A stretch of 64,000 nt of DNA from Lactiplantibacillus plantarum EGD-AQ4 (lineage in GTDB: Bacteria > Bacillota > Bacilli > Lactobacillales > Lactobacillaceae), in contig NZ_AVAQ01000002.1 of NCBI RefSeq assembly GCF_000463075.2, positions 1 to 64,000 on the forward strand. The letters run 5' to 3'. The first letter of the stretch is position 1, and each line of letters starts with the position of its first letter. This document shows positions 55,255 to 64,000 of the stretch, piece by piece. The position numbers and the translations under genes were made by a program. A model generated the notes under the pieces. That model was given only the letters and a program-made list of their open reading frames with translations, was not told where the DNA came from and did not search any database.

Positions 55255-55900
55255 GTTAACCTTACCGTGGCTATTAAGCTGGCAACCGATGCACCGTCCA
55301 GTAGTTTGTAATCGGTGTTGGCAACGCTTTGAGCCGATTAAACGTCCCCATGCCTGTCCAGGTTGCGGGCGTGCACAAGACCAACCGACGCCATGCCTTG
55401 ATTGTACCCGCTGGCCGGTGCTAGCTGGTTTTCACAATGAAGCCTTATTTCGTTACAATGAGGCGATGCACGCTTATTTTCACCAGTACAAATTCAGCGG
55501 CGACTATCAACTACGACAAGTATTTGCGACGGTGTTTCAACAAGCCATTCGTCAACGCATCACACGCACCGCCACGTTAGTTGTGATAATTCCCGTCACG
55601 CCCGCGACGATGCAGACCCGGGGATTCAACCAAGTGAGTGGCTGGATGCCGACAATTGAAACGGTGGCAGTCCTGACGACTCAGGCCGCGACTAAGCTAG
55701 TGCCGCAGTCCAAGAAAGACCGGCACGCTCGGTTGCAGACGCCCCAACCGTTTAGATTAGACACGCCAGCAAATATCACTGGCCAGTCGATTTTACTTGT
55801 CGACGATATTTATACGACGGGCCGCACGATTCGCCATGCCGCCAGCTTGCTTTTGGAAAACGGTGCCAAGAGCGTGACGGGGCTAACCCTCGCCCGTTAA
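55214..55900 (+). CDS. comFC: Competence protein ComFC, phosphoribosyltransferase-like
   Basis: A 228-aa protein with Cys pairs CLLC and CNRCW, CPGCG, and a PRPP-binding site ILLVDDIYTTGRTI (about 194-207). Needed for transformation, working with ComFA. I chose the GTG at 55214 with AAAGGGGCGAG 8 bases upstream, giving MPACLLCQ, the usual start; the longer open frame to the left is just the comFA overlap. A promoter for hpf follows. Confidence 0.9.
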   Translation: MPACLLCQSQIQIKLTLPWLLSWQPMHRPVVCNRCWQRFEPIKRPHACPGCGRAQDQPTPCLDCTRWPVLAGFHNEALFRYNEAMHAYFHQYKFSGDYQLRQVFATVFQQAIRQRITRTATLVVIIPVTPATMQTRGFNQVSGWMPTIETVAVLTTQAATKLVPQSKKDRHARLQTPQPFRLDTPANITGQSILLVDDIYTTGRTIRHAASLLLENGAKSVTGLTLAR

Positions 55901-55924
55901 TTTCAGTGGAAAGTGCCGTTTGGA

Positions 55925-55953
55925 TTGTTTATTGTAGCGCTTTCTATTATAAT
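55925..55953 (+). promoter_or_regulatory. Promoter of hpf, with a partial cre
   Basis: TTGTTT, a 17-base spacer and TATAAT. The spacer contains AGCGCTTTC, similar to part of a catabolite-responsive element (one base short of the full pattern), so CcpA control is possible but weak. Confidence 0.6.
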
Positions 55954-56033
55954 GAAATTAAGCAAAGTAATTAGAGAGTGGTCCTTTAATTACTTTGGGT
56001 ACACAGTAATGTGTGTGAAGGGAGAGAAGATCT

Positions 56034-56600
56034 ATGCTAAATTTTAATATTCGCGGTGAAAATATCGAAGTGACCCAAGCAATTCGGGACTACGTTCAAA
56101 AACGGGTGGGCAAGTTACAGAAGTACTTTGACAATAATGTTGACTCAATTGCCCATGTCAACTTAAAAGTTCACCCAGACAAGACGGCTAAAGTCGAAGT
56201 CACTATTCCACTTCCCTATTTAGTTCTCCGGGCAGAAGAAACTTCTCCTGATATGTATGCGAGCGTTGATTTGGTAACTGACAAGTTGGAACGCCAAATC
56301 CGCAAGTATAAAACTAAGGTCAACCGTAAGTCCCGTGAAAAGGGCTATAAAGCGATTGACTTTGCAGCGACTGATGAAACAGTTGCCGCTGCCGACAATG
56401 ATCAGGACGATAAGTTAGACGTTGTACGCACGAAACGCGTGGCTTTAAAGCCAATGGATAATGAAGAAGCAATTCTGCAAATGGATATGCTCGGCCATGA
56501 CTTCTTTATCTACGAAGATGCGGAAACCGACGCAATTAATATCGTCTATCGGCGTAATGATGGCCGTTATGGTTTGATTGAAACCGACGACAATCACTAA
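56034..56600 (+). CDS. hpf: Long ribosome hibernation promoting factor
   Basis: A 188-aa long-form HPF with an N-terminal rRNA-binding domain (residues 1-100, beginning MLNFNIRGENIEVTQAIRDYVQKRVGKL) and a C-terminal dimerisation domain (about 125-185; MDNEEAILQMDMLGHDFFIYEDAETDAINIVYRR) that joins ribosomes into 100S dimers in stationary phase. GGGAGAGAAGATCT precedes the ATG. Single gene with its own promoter and terminator, upstream of secA as in B. subtilis. Confidence 0.95.
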   Translation: MLNFNIRGENIEVTQAIRDYVQKRVGKLQKYFDNNVDSIAHVNLKVHPDKTAKVEVTIPLPYLVLRAEETSPDMYASVDLVTDKLERQIRKYKTKVNRKSREKGYKAIDFAATDETVAAADNDQDDKLDVVRTKRVALKPMDNEEAILQMDMLGHDFFIYEDAETDAINIVYRRNDGRYGLIETDDNH

Positions 56601-56621
56601 ATTTTGAAACGTAACTAACGA

Positions 56622-56652
56622 GAACTGGTCAGTTGACCAGTTCTTTATTTTT
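56622..56652 (+). terminator. Terminator of hpf
   Basis: GAACTGGTC and GACCAGTTC around AGTT, then TTTATTTTT. Confidence 0.85.
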
Positions 56653-56814
56653 GAGCATCGAAGCAAGTCAGTGGCAGACATTAATTTTATGAAATGCTGT
56701 CCGACTGAATTAAAGAACCCGGGTCAGCGATTGGAAATATGGGGTTAAAGACTAATATTTAGTTAAGGATGTAAATAAAACGGCTGACGGTATCGGTTAC
56801 ATAGGGGCCCGTGG

Positions 56815-56843
56815 TTTTCATTACTAGTAAATAATGGTAAAAT
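56815..56843 (+). promoter_or_regulatory. Promoter of secA
   Basis: TTTTCA, a 17-base spacer and TAAAAT, 75 bases before secA. The 270 bases between the hpf terminator and secA show no other feature. Confidence 0.5.
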
Positions 56844-56917
56844 GACAGATGGTATTTTATTTTGAAATGGACAATTGAAATTAAAATTTAGATTAATTAT
56901 TTGGAGAGGATACGTAA

Positions 56918-59281
56918 ATGGCCAACATTTTAAAACGCTGGGTTGAAAGCGACAAGCGGACTATTCGGCGTCTGGATAAGATTGCTAATAAAGTTGAAGC
57001 TTATGCTGACGAATACGCCAAGTTAAGTGATGCTGACTTGCAAGCGAAGACCCCAGAATTTCGTGAACGTTACAAGGAGGGCGAATCGTTAGACGATTTG
57101 TTGCCAGAAGCATTTGCTACGGCGCGTGAAGGTGCTAAACGGGTGCTGGGACTTTACCCGTTCCACGTTCAAATCCTCGGTGGGATCGTGTTACATCAAG
57201 GTGATATTGCCGAAATGAAGACTGGTGAAGGGAAGACCTTAACGGCCACCATGCCAGTTTATTTGAACGCCATCTCTGGTAAAGGGGTGCACGTTGTTAC
57301 GGTTAACGAATATTTGTCAGCTCGTGACGCGACCGAAATGGGTGAGCTCTATAACTGGTTAGGCATGAGTGTCGGCATTAACGGTGCTGAAAAGTCACCA
57401 GAAGAAAAGCGGGCTGCCTATAACGCAGACATTACTTATTCAACCAATGGTGAAATCGGGTTTGATTACTTACGTGATAACATGGTGGTTTACCGTGAAG
57501 ACATGGTACAACGCCCATTAAACTTCGCAATCATTGATGAAGTTGACTCCATCCTGATCGATGAGGCGCGGACGCCGTTGATCATTTCCGGTCAGTCAGA
57601 AGGAACGACTGGAATGTACAAACGGGCGGACCGGTTTGCCAAGACGTTGACTAAGGATGAAGATTACAAAGTCGACCTCGAATCCAAGACGGTTGCGTTA
57701 TTGGACGAAGGAATTCGAAAAGCTGAAAAGTATTTCGGCTTAAAGAACTTGTATGATACTGACAACACGGCTTTGAACCACTATTTGGATGAAGCCTTAC
57801 GAGCCAACTACATCATGCTCAAGGATAAGGACTACGTGATTTCTGACGGTGAAGCGTTAATCGTCGATTCCTTTACCGGGCGGATTATGGATGGTCGGCG
57901 CTTCTCTGATGGGTTACACCAAGCGATTGAAGCGAAGGAACACGTTGAGATTCAAGAAGAGACCAAGACCATGGCCAACATCACTTACCAAAACTTATTC
58001 CGGATGTACAAGAAGCTTTCCGGGATGACTGGGACGGCCAAGACGGAACAAGAAGAATTCCGTGAAATTTACAACATGGAAGTTATTACGATTCCAACCA
58101 ACCGGCCAATGATTCGTGATGACCGTTCTGATTTACTGTACCCAACGTTACAAAGTAAATTTAACGCGGTGGTTAAAGAAATCAAGGAACTCCACGAAAA
58201 GGGCCAACCGATGTTAATTGGGACCGTTGCCGTGGAAACGTCAGAATATTTATCACACCGTTTGGATGAAGAAAATATTCCGCACGTGGTCTTGAACGCC
58301 AAGAACCATGCCAAGGAAGCCGATATCGTTGCCAACGCTGGTCAACGGGGTGCCGTTACGATTGCCACCAACATGGCTGGTCGTGGGACGGATATCAAGT
58401 TAGGACCGGGTGTCAAAGAAGTCGGCGGGTTAGCCGTTATTGGGACTGAACGTCATGAATCACGGCGGATCGATAACCAATTGCGGGGCCGTGCTGGTCG
58501 TCAAGGTGATCCTGGGATGTCACAATTCTACTTGTCACTTGAAGATGACTTGATGTTGCGGTTCGGTTCTGAACGAATCAAGAACTTCTTGCAACGGATG
58601 AACGTGGAAGATGATGATGCGGTGATCCAGTCACGGATGATTACGCGTCAAGTTGAATCTGCGCAAAAACGGGTCGAAGGGAACAACTATGACTCACGTA
58701 AAAACGTGCTTCAATATGATGATGTAATGCGGGCCCAACGTGAAGTGATTTACGGTGAACGCCAACAAGTCATTATGGAAGAAAAATCCTTGAAGCCAGT
58801 GATTATGCCAATGATCAAGCGGACCGTCGAACGCACCGTTCAATTGCATATGCAAGGCGATGAAAAGGATTGGGACCTTGGTGCCGTAGTTGACTTTGCA
58901 CAAGCGGCTATGGTCAAGGAAGATTCCATCAGCGTCGATGACCTTAAAGGCAAGTCACCAGCTGAAGTTGAGGATTACTTGATGAAGCGGGTCGACGAAG
59001 TTTACGATGCCAAGACGAAGCAATTATATGATGCTGGTCAAATGCTTGAATTTGAAAAGGTCGTTTTATTACGAGTGGTCGATTCACATTGGACGGATCA
59101 TATTGATTCAATGGACCAATTACGGCAATCAATTGGGTTGCGTGGTTATGGTCAGTTGAACCCATTAGTTGAATACCAACGTGACGGTTATCAGATGTTT
59201 GAAGAAATGATCGCCGATATCGATTACGATACGACACGCCTCTTCATGAAGTCAGAAATTCGCCAGAATATTCAGCGTTAA
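56918..59281 (+). CDS. secA: Preprotein translocase ATPase SecA
   Basis: A 787-aa motor that drives proteins through SecYEG. Contains Walker [10 protein letters not shown] (about 101-109), DEVD-type [30 protein letters not shown] and helicase motif [10 protein letters not shown] with [13 protein letters not shown]. It ends RQNIQR, without the zinc-binding CXCXnCH tail of many SecA proteins, a normal shorter lactobacillar form. GGAGAGGATAC precedes the ATG. A weak hairpin ends it (59299-59332); prfB follows. Confidence 0.97.
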   Translation: MANILKRWVESDKRTIRRLDKIANKVEAYADEYAKLSDADLQAKTPEFRERYKEGESLDDLLPEAFATAREGAKRVLGLYPFHVQILGGIVLHQGDIAEMKTGEGKTLTATMPVYLNAISGKGVHVVTVNEYLSARDATEMGELYNWLGMSVGINGAEKSPEEKRAAYNADITYSTNGEIGFDYLRDNMVVYREDMVQRPLNFAIIDEVDSILIDEARTPLIISGQSEGTTGMYKRADRFAKTLTKDEDYKVDLESKTVALLDEGIRKAEKYFGLKNLYDTDNTALNHYLDEALRANYIMLKDKDYVISDGEALIVDSFTGRIMDGRRFSDGLHQAIEAKEHVEIQEETKTMANITYQNLFRMYKKLSGMTGTAKTEQEEFREIYNMEVITIPTNRPMIRDDRSDLLYPTLQSKFNAVVKEIKELHEKGQPMLIGTVAVETSEYLSHRLDEENIPHVVLNAKNHAKEADIVANAGQRGAVTIATNMAGRGTDIKLGPGVKEVGGLAVIGTERHESRRIDNQLRGRAGRQGDPGMSQFYLSLEDDLMLRFGSERIKNFLQRMNVEDDDAVIQSRMITRQVESAQKRVEGNNYDSRKNVLQYDDVMRAQREVIYGERQQVIMEEKSLKPVIMPMIKRTVERTVQLHMQGDEKDWDLGAVVDFAQAAMVKEDSISVDDLKGKSPAEVEDYLMKRVDEVYDAKTKQLYDAGQMLEFEKVVLLRVVDSHWTDHIDSMDQLRQSIGLRGYGQLNPLVEYQRDGYQMFEEMIADIDYDTTRLFMKSEIRQNIQR

Positions 59282-59385
59282 GATTAAGGTTAACGAAAGC
59301 GAGTCTGAGACTGAGGTCTTGGGCTCGTTTTACGGTTGCAACCGATATTAAATAAATAATAAATAAGTTGAAAGAAGGGTTCTTT

Positions 59386-60502
59386 GTGGAATTAAGTGAA
59401 TATAAACACCTGATTACGGAAATGCAAAGTGCTGTCGACGACTTTAGGGGGTCGCTTTGACTTAGATGCGTTGAACGAAAGCATCCAAGAAAATGAAGCC
59501 CGAATGGCCGAACCAGGATTTTGGGATGACCAGGCTGCAGCGCAGAAAGTCATTGACGATAATAATGCGTTAAAGAGTAAGTATGAAACGTTCAAACAAT
59601 TGTCTGATGAGGTTGGCGACTTAGCGGTGGCGTACGAGTTACTTAGCGAAGAGCCAGATGCGGAGATGCAAGCTGAGTTCGAAACGGACTTCAAGCATGC
59701 CGAACATGATTTACAACAGTACCGCCTCAGTTTGCTATTAGATGGGCCGTATGACCGTAATAATGCAATTCTGGAAATCCATCCCGGTGCCGGTGGGACG
59801 GAATCACAGGACTGGGGATCGATGTTGCTGCGGATGTATACGCGCTGGGCTGCTAGTCATGATTTCAAAGTCGAAACGGTTGATTATCAAGCGGGTGATG
59901 AGGCCGGCATCAAGAGTGTTACACTGCTGATTAGTGGACATAATGCATATGGTTATTTGCGGTCCGAAAAAGGTGTGCACCGCTTAGTTCGGATCTCGCC
60001 GTTTGACGCAGCGGGACGGCGGCATACGTCCTTTGCCAGTGTTGATGTAATGCCGGAACTAGACGATACGGTCGATATTGATGTGCGGCCGGAAGACTTA
60101 AAAATCGACGTTTATCGGGCGAGCGGTGCTGGGGGTCAGCACGTTAACAAGACTTCTTCAGCTGTTCGAATCACGCACATTCCGACTGGGATCGTAGTGG
60201 CCAGTCAGGCGCAACGGTCACAATTACAAAACCGGCAAACGGCACTGAATATGTTGCGGGCTAAGTTGTATGAGCGTGAAGAAGAGAAGAAGGCCAAAGA
60301 ACGCGCGGCGATTCAGGGAGAACAGATGGATATTGGCTGGGGCTCGCAGATTCGCTCCTATGTCTTCCATCCGTACACCATGGTGAAAGACCACCGGACC
60401 AATTACGAGTCCCATGATGGTCAAGCCGTGATGGATGGCGACCTCGATCCATTCATGGACGCCTATTTACAATGGAAATTAGCGCAACGGAACCCCCAAT
60501 AA
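59386..60502 (+). CDS. prfB: Peptide chain release factor 2, with programmed +1 frameshift
   Basis: Two frames make one 371-aa product. The first starts GTG at 59386 ([20 protein letters not shown], then RGSL) and meets a TGA at 59458. The site AGGGGG-TCG-CTT-TGA-C has the internal Shine-Dalgarno-like stretch and slippery CTT before TGA C, as in other prfB genes. A +1 shift continues [10 protein letters not shown] to the end. The GGQ catalytic motif ([15 protein letters not shown]) and SPF (ISPFDAAG) for UGA/UAA recognition are intact. RF2 controls its own synthesis through this shift. GAAAGAAGGG precedes the start. Confidence 0.96.
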
Positions 60503-60510
60503 TGATGGGG

Positions 60511-60558
60511 TAATACTAAGGTGACCTATCGTTGTGTAGGTCGTCTTAGTATTTTTTT
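60511..60558 (+). terminator. Terminator of prfB
   Basis: AATACTAAG..GACCTA and TAGGTC..CTTAGTATT around CGTTGTG, then TTTTTT. Confidence 0.88.
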
Positions 60559-60625
60559 GGCCAAAAGTCTTATAATATAGAAATATTAATGCGGTAATAG
60601 CAAGGCTGACCAGTTTGAAACGGCG

Positions 60626-60654
60626 TTGGTCTACACCGGTAAAAATGCTATACT
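60626..60654 (+). promoter_or_regulatory. Promoter of the PDZ gene and phoPR
   Basis: TTGGTC, a 17-base spacer and TATACT, 33 bases before the first gene of the apparent PDZ-phoP-phoR operon. Confidence 0.6.
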
Positions 60655-60686
60655 AACTTCAGAGTTTAACGTTAGGGGTCACGCAC

Positions 60687-61862
60687 ATGCAGGTATTGAA
60701 GATATTCGAATTGTTCCTTTTACAGCCACTCGTTTGGATTGGTTTACTGCGCAGCTATTTAACCGCCAAACGCCGAGTCACCTACGAACGCCAAAATTTT
60801 CATAGCGCCATCAATTCACAATTGGTCGAGGTCCGGCACTTTTTTATGGACGGTTGCTTATTGGGAATCTTAATGACCATCATCAGCTTGGCACTCGGGT
60901 TAGTGGTCTCACCAGTCTGGGTCGTCCTGTATGAGGTGCTTGCGACCATTAGTCTGATTATTTTGCCAGGAATATTGGTTCCAGTAACGGTCTTTGGTTT
61001 GAGCTGGTTGGGTTACTGGCTCATGAGTCCCCAATTGACCACGGTTGGTGGAATTTTGCAACAGCATGGTATTTCAACGACGAGTATGAGTGGTAATTTG
61101 GTCGTTAATGGCCTCATGTTATTAGCCATCGTTTTGGGGACGACGGCAGTACTGTTACGTTGGCATGACCATCAAGGCCGTTCACCGAAGTTACAACCAG
61201 ATCAGCGTGGCAAGCGGCTGGTTCGTTATCAATGGCAGCAACTATTAGTCCTACCGGTTGGTGTGTTGATTCCAGGAGATTGGATTCATGCGACACTCAG
61301 CTGGTGGCCAGTATTCACGGTTGGTGAGCGGTCATTTAGTATTATATTATTGCCATTATTAGTTGGTGCCAGTGCACGGGTTTACAAGCAGCTGCCTCAA
61401 ATCGCGTGGCGACAACTGGCGACTCGCTTGGGGGGTGTTGCGGTGATCAGTGTCATTCTCGCCATCGTGGCCCGCTTTGCAGTGTTGAGTCCACAGTGGC
61501 TACTGGGGCTATTAGCATTCGTAGTCGTGTTGACTTGGGTTGTGATGATTCAGCATCGGTTTGATGATCGGCATCAGCAATTGCGCTTCTCTGATACCGA
61601 ACAGGGGGTGCGCGTGATTGGTCTCAGACCGCATACGCCCGCGGATAAGTTGAATTTAGACTTGGGTGATGTGATTTTGGAATGTAATCGCCAACCGGTC
61701 AACACTGAAGCTGAGTTTTATGCCGCGCTATTGAAAAGTCCAACTTACGTCCATTTAAAAGTACGTAACCGACAACAAGAATTGATTATTACCGAAACGG
61801 CGATTTATAATGGCGCCCCACACGAGTTAGGAATTGTGTTATTCACTGATCAGGAGGATTAA
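60687..61862 (+). CDS. PDZ-domain membrane protein, MinJ-like
   Basis: A 391-aa protein with about eight membrane helices (residues 7-300) and a C-terminal PDZ domain (about 310-385; GVRVIGLRPHTPADKLNLDLGDVILECNRQPVNTEAEF). This layout resembles B. subtilis MinJ, a cell-division topology factor found near secA-prfB-ftsEX. Conservation is of topology rather than clear sequence motifs, so the division role is inferred. The stop overlaps the phoP start (TAATG), giving one transcription unit with phoPR. Confidence 0.72.
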   Translation: MQVLKIFELFLLQPLVWIGLLRSYLTAKRRVTYERQNFHSAINSQLVEVRHFFMDGCLLGILMTIISLALGLVVSPVWVVLYEVLATISLIILPGILVPVTVFGLSWLGYWLMSPQLTTVGGILQQHGISTTSMSGNLVVNGLMLLAIVLGTTAVLLRWHDHQGRSPKLQPDQRGKRLVRYQWQQLLVLPVGVLIPGDWIHATLSWWPVFTVGERSFSIILLPLLVGASARVYKQLPQIAWRQLATRLGGVAVISVILAIVARFAVLSPQWLLGLLAFVVVLTWVVMIQHRFDDRHQQLRFSDTEQGVRVIGLRPHTPADKLNLDLGDVILECNRQPVNTEAEFYAALLKSPTYVHLKVRNRQQELIITETAIYNGAPHELGIVLFTDQED

Positions 61863-62590
61863 TGACCATGGATAAGATTTTAGTGGTAGACGATGAACCG
61901 GCAATCGTAACGTTATTGTCATACAACTTAAAACAGGCGGGATACGAGGTCGTGACGGCGACGAATGGTGCGGACGCGTTGTCACTAGGTCTGGAACAAT
62001 CGTTTACGTGTATTTTGTTAGATTTAATGTTGCCGAAATTAGATGGAATGGAAGTCACTAAAAAGCTACGGCAGGAAAAGATTCAAACGCCGATTATTAT
62101 TGTGACAGCTAAAAATGATGAATTCGATAAGGTCTTTGGATTGGAGCTCGGTGCGGATGATTATATCACCAAGCCGTTCTCACCTCGGGAGGTCTTGGCG
62201 CGGATTAAAGCGGTGATTCGGCGGACAACGCCTGATGAACCGGTAACGCCACCAACGCCGATCGCACCTGCCAATCGTTCCGTGATGTTGGTCGGAGATT
62301 TGCAGATCGATCAGAATAAATATCGGGTCGCACGGAATGGCGAAAATATCAGTTTGACGCCCAAAGAGTTCGAGTTACTGATTTATTTCGTTGAACGTGA
62401 AGGACGAGTACTCAGCCGTGATGCGATTTTAAACCATGTCTGGGGTTATGATTATGCCAGTGAGACGCGTATCGTGGATATTCATATTTCACATTTACGG
62501 GAAAAAATCGAAGCAGACCCCAAGCATCCGCACCTGATTCGGACAGTTCGGGGCTTCGGCTACGAATTCGTGGGTGACAATCATGCATAA
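61862..62590 (+). CDS. phoP: Response regulator PhoP (OmpR family)
   Basis: A 242-aa OmpR-type regulator. Receiver domain 1-125 with acidic pocket D10/D11, phospho-acceptor D54 in LLDLMLP and conserved K in KPFSPREV. The C-terminal winged helix (about 145-240; LTPKEFELLIYFVEREGRVLSRDAIL) binds direct repeats. Starts at ATG 61862 or ATG 61868; AGGAGG spacing is 4 or 10. Likely controls phosphate genes, including pstS and possibly phnD here. Confidence 0.92.
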   Translation: MTMDKILVVDDEPAIVTLLSYNLKQAGYEVVTATNGADALSLGLEQSFTCILLDLMLPKLDGMEVTKKLRQEKIQTPIIIVTAKNDEFDKVFGLELGADDYITKPFSPREVLARIKAVIRRTTPDEPVTPPTPIAPANRSVMLVGDLQIDQNKYRVARNGENISLTPKEFELLIYFVEREGRVLSRDAILNHVWGYDYASETRIVDIHISHLREKIEADPKHPHLIRTVRGFGYEFVGDNHA

Positions 62591-63983
62591 TCGCTGGCAA
62601 CAGACGACCAGAATCTTAGTCATGGAAAACGTCCTGATTACACTGATGGTTTTGGTCGTGTTGCAGCATTTTTCGCCAATCAAGTGGTCGTGGGGGTTAG
62701 TGTTAAGCCTCTGCTGTGGCCTCATCTGCTTGGCAATTATTGAAGGTGTCATCACTTGGCATCAACAGTATAATCGCCAAAAAACGATCGACCGGATGGA
62801 AGCCAAACTGCGTCAAATGAGCAGTCAGCAGTTTCCACCCCACATTTTATTACCACAGTCGGACCCGTTATATAGTCTGGCCCAAGCAGTCAATCAATTA
62901 GAGAGCTTTCAAAAACATCAAACGCGACGTGCGGAGTTACAAGAAAAAGAATTGATGATGATCATGCGCTATTTGCCCGTTGGGGTGATGGTAATCGACC
63001 ATCGGCGGCAAGTGCAACTATCCAATCCAACGATGAGTGAGTTGTTACAGGTTTCCGTTAACTCCGTCGCACATATTTATACGAAGGACATCCAACTGTA
63101 CGCGTTGACCAAGTTGATTGAAGATACGATTGCTAGTGGCGACAATCAACGGGCGACGATCACATTGACACCGGCACCTAATACGCAAGTGGTGGAAGCT
63201 TCCACTGTTTACATTCAAGGTAATCGCGGCCAGTTTCAAATCGTCTTGATTCTGTATGATATCACTGAGGTCTATATGATTGAACAGATGCAGGATGATT
63301 TTGTTAGCAATGCCAGTCATGAATTGAAGACGCCGATTACGGCGATTGCGGGTTTCACCGAGACGCTATTAGGTGGGGCGAAGGATGATCCAGAAACGCT
63401 CGACCAATTTTTGCACATCATTGCGGATGAGAGTAAGCGGCTGATCGATCTGATTCAAGACGTGCTCTCGCTGTCACGCATTCGAGCCCAAAATACGACT
63501 AAGTTAACGTTGTCATCAGTTGCAGTGCGACCACTAATTGCACAAGAATTGGCGGTTGTTCAGCAGGCAACTGTCCGGCAACACTTGACGATTAATAATC
63601 AAGTCGATCCGGATTTGACCGTGACCAGTGATGCCCAAAAACTCAATCAGATCGTCAAAAATTTGCTGACGAATGCGATTAAATATAATCGACCACAGGG
63701 AAGTGTCACGATTGCAACTTTGGTCGGTGAACAATCTTGGTCGTTGATTATTAAAGATACTGGGATTGGAATCAGTGCCGATGACCAGCAACGGATATTT
63801 GAACGCTTTTATCGCGCCAGTCCATCCCGCTCGCAACAACTTGTGAGCGGCACGGGACTCGGACTGGCTATCGTGCAGGAACTCGTGAATGCGATGCAAG
63901 GGACGATCGATGTGGTCAGTCAGCGGGGTGTCGGTACAACAATGACGGTGACGCTACCTTTGATTGCGCCTGAATCGGATTAA
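62583..63983 (+). CDS. phoR: Sensor histidine kinase PhoR
   Basis: A 466-aa membrane kinase with two helices (about residues 10-30 and 33-56), a PAS-like region (about 125-235; YLPVGVMVIDHRRQVQLSN), HisKA with phospho-acceptor H246 in SNASHELKTPITAIAGF, then N box NQIVKNLLTNAIKYN, G1 KDTGIGIS and G2 GTGLGLAIV. The ATG at 62583 overlaps the phoP end by 8 bases; a GTG three codons earlier is possible. Senses phosphate state with PhoP. Complete; window ends 17 bases later. Confidence 0.93.
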   Translation: MHNRWQQTTRILVMENVLITLMVLVVLQHFSPIKWSWGLVLSLCCGLICLAIIEGVITWHQQYNRQKTIDRMEAKLRQMSSQQFPPHILLPQSDPLYSLAQAVNQLESFQKHQTRRAELQEKELMMIMRYLPVGVMVIDHRRQVQLSNPTMSELLQVSVNSVAHIYTKDIQLYALTKLIEDTIASGDNQRATITLTPAPNTQVVEASTVYIQGNRGQFQIVLILYDITEVYMIEQMQDDFVSNASHELKTPITAIAGFTETLLGGAKDDPETLDQFLHIIADESKRLIDLIQDVLSLSRIRAQNTTKLTLSSVAVRPLIAQELAVVQQATVRQHLTINNQVDPDLTVTSDAQKLNQIVKNLLTNAIKYNRPQGSVTIATLVGEQSWSLIIKDTGIGISADDQQRIFERFYRASPSRSQQLVSGTGLGLAIVQELVNAMQGTIDVVSQRGVGTTMTVTLPLIAPESD

Positions 63984-64000
63984 CTAACAGATGATACGCA

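Overview
This is a Gram-positive, low-to-moderate GC bacterial chromosome segment. Gene order (cysS-mrnC-rlmB-rae1-sigH-rpmG-secE-nusG, rplKAJL, nrdHEF, dnaX-ebfC-recR-yaaL, tmk-darA-holB-yabA-rsmI, tsaB-rimI-tsaD, ABC-F-rex, groESL, secA-prfB, phoPR) and protein character fit Lactobacillaceae, most likely Lactiplantibacillus plantarum. That species call rests on recognition and synteny, not on a search.

Layout: 1-8.7 kb is a translation/transcription/secretion block (cysS to rplL) with L1- and L10-type autoregulatory leaders. 8.7-13 kb is a decayed accessory island: a DUF1828-type gene, its frameshifted upstream neighbour, a tRNA-Gly-like gene with a UUC anticodon, a stub of an AlbA_2/Schlafen gene, a broken copy of a nuclease C-terminus, and an intact nuclease/lipoprotein pair. 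13-21 kb holds mprF, a LOG-family gene and the class Ib ribonucleotide reductase operon nrdHEF behind an NrdR-like palindrome. 20-32 kb is the replication/repair core (rsmC-like, tadA, SRP RNA, dnaX, recR, tmk, holB, yabA, rsmI), an acyl-ACP thioesterase and galE. 32.8-38.3 kb is a reverse-strand 2-aminoethylphosphonate import and degradation operon (phnD-C-E-E-X-W). 38.5-44.5 kb has the tRNA t6A genes with two RimI-like acetyltransferases, an ABC-F protein and rex. 46-64 kb has groESL with CIRCE, a KimA-like potassium importer, tagO, a PstS-like phosphate-binding protein, yigZ, comFA/comFC, hpf, secA, prfB (with programmed +1 frameshift), a MinJ-like PDZ membrane protein and phoPR.

The most unusual feature is a family of about 0.75-0.97 kb non-coding intergenic elements in five places (1-116 partial, 21882-22803, 25947-26684, 32318-32780, 45224-46189). 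They have imperfect terminal inverted repeats and 8-bp candidate target duplications. Near each end they carry a structured module of about 160-175 nt. The two modules (called alpha and beta here) differ in stem sequence but keep the same four-helix architecture and the same single-stranded motifs, with compensatory changes between copies. G-U pairs consistently favour one strand, suggesting a structured RNA carried by a MITE-like element. Other candidates worth checking are a three-helix 5' leader upstream of pstS behind an 11-bp-periodic PhoP-box array, duplicated L1-binding sites, and the odd tRNA in the island.

Phosphate and phosphonate supply (pstS, phnCDEEXW) and their likely regulator PhoPR lie in the same window, and candidate PhoP boxes sit before both pstS and phnD, so the two systems may respond together to phosphate limitation.
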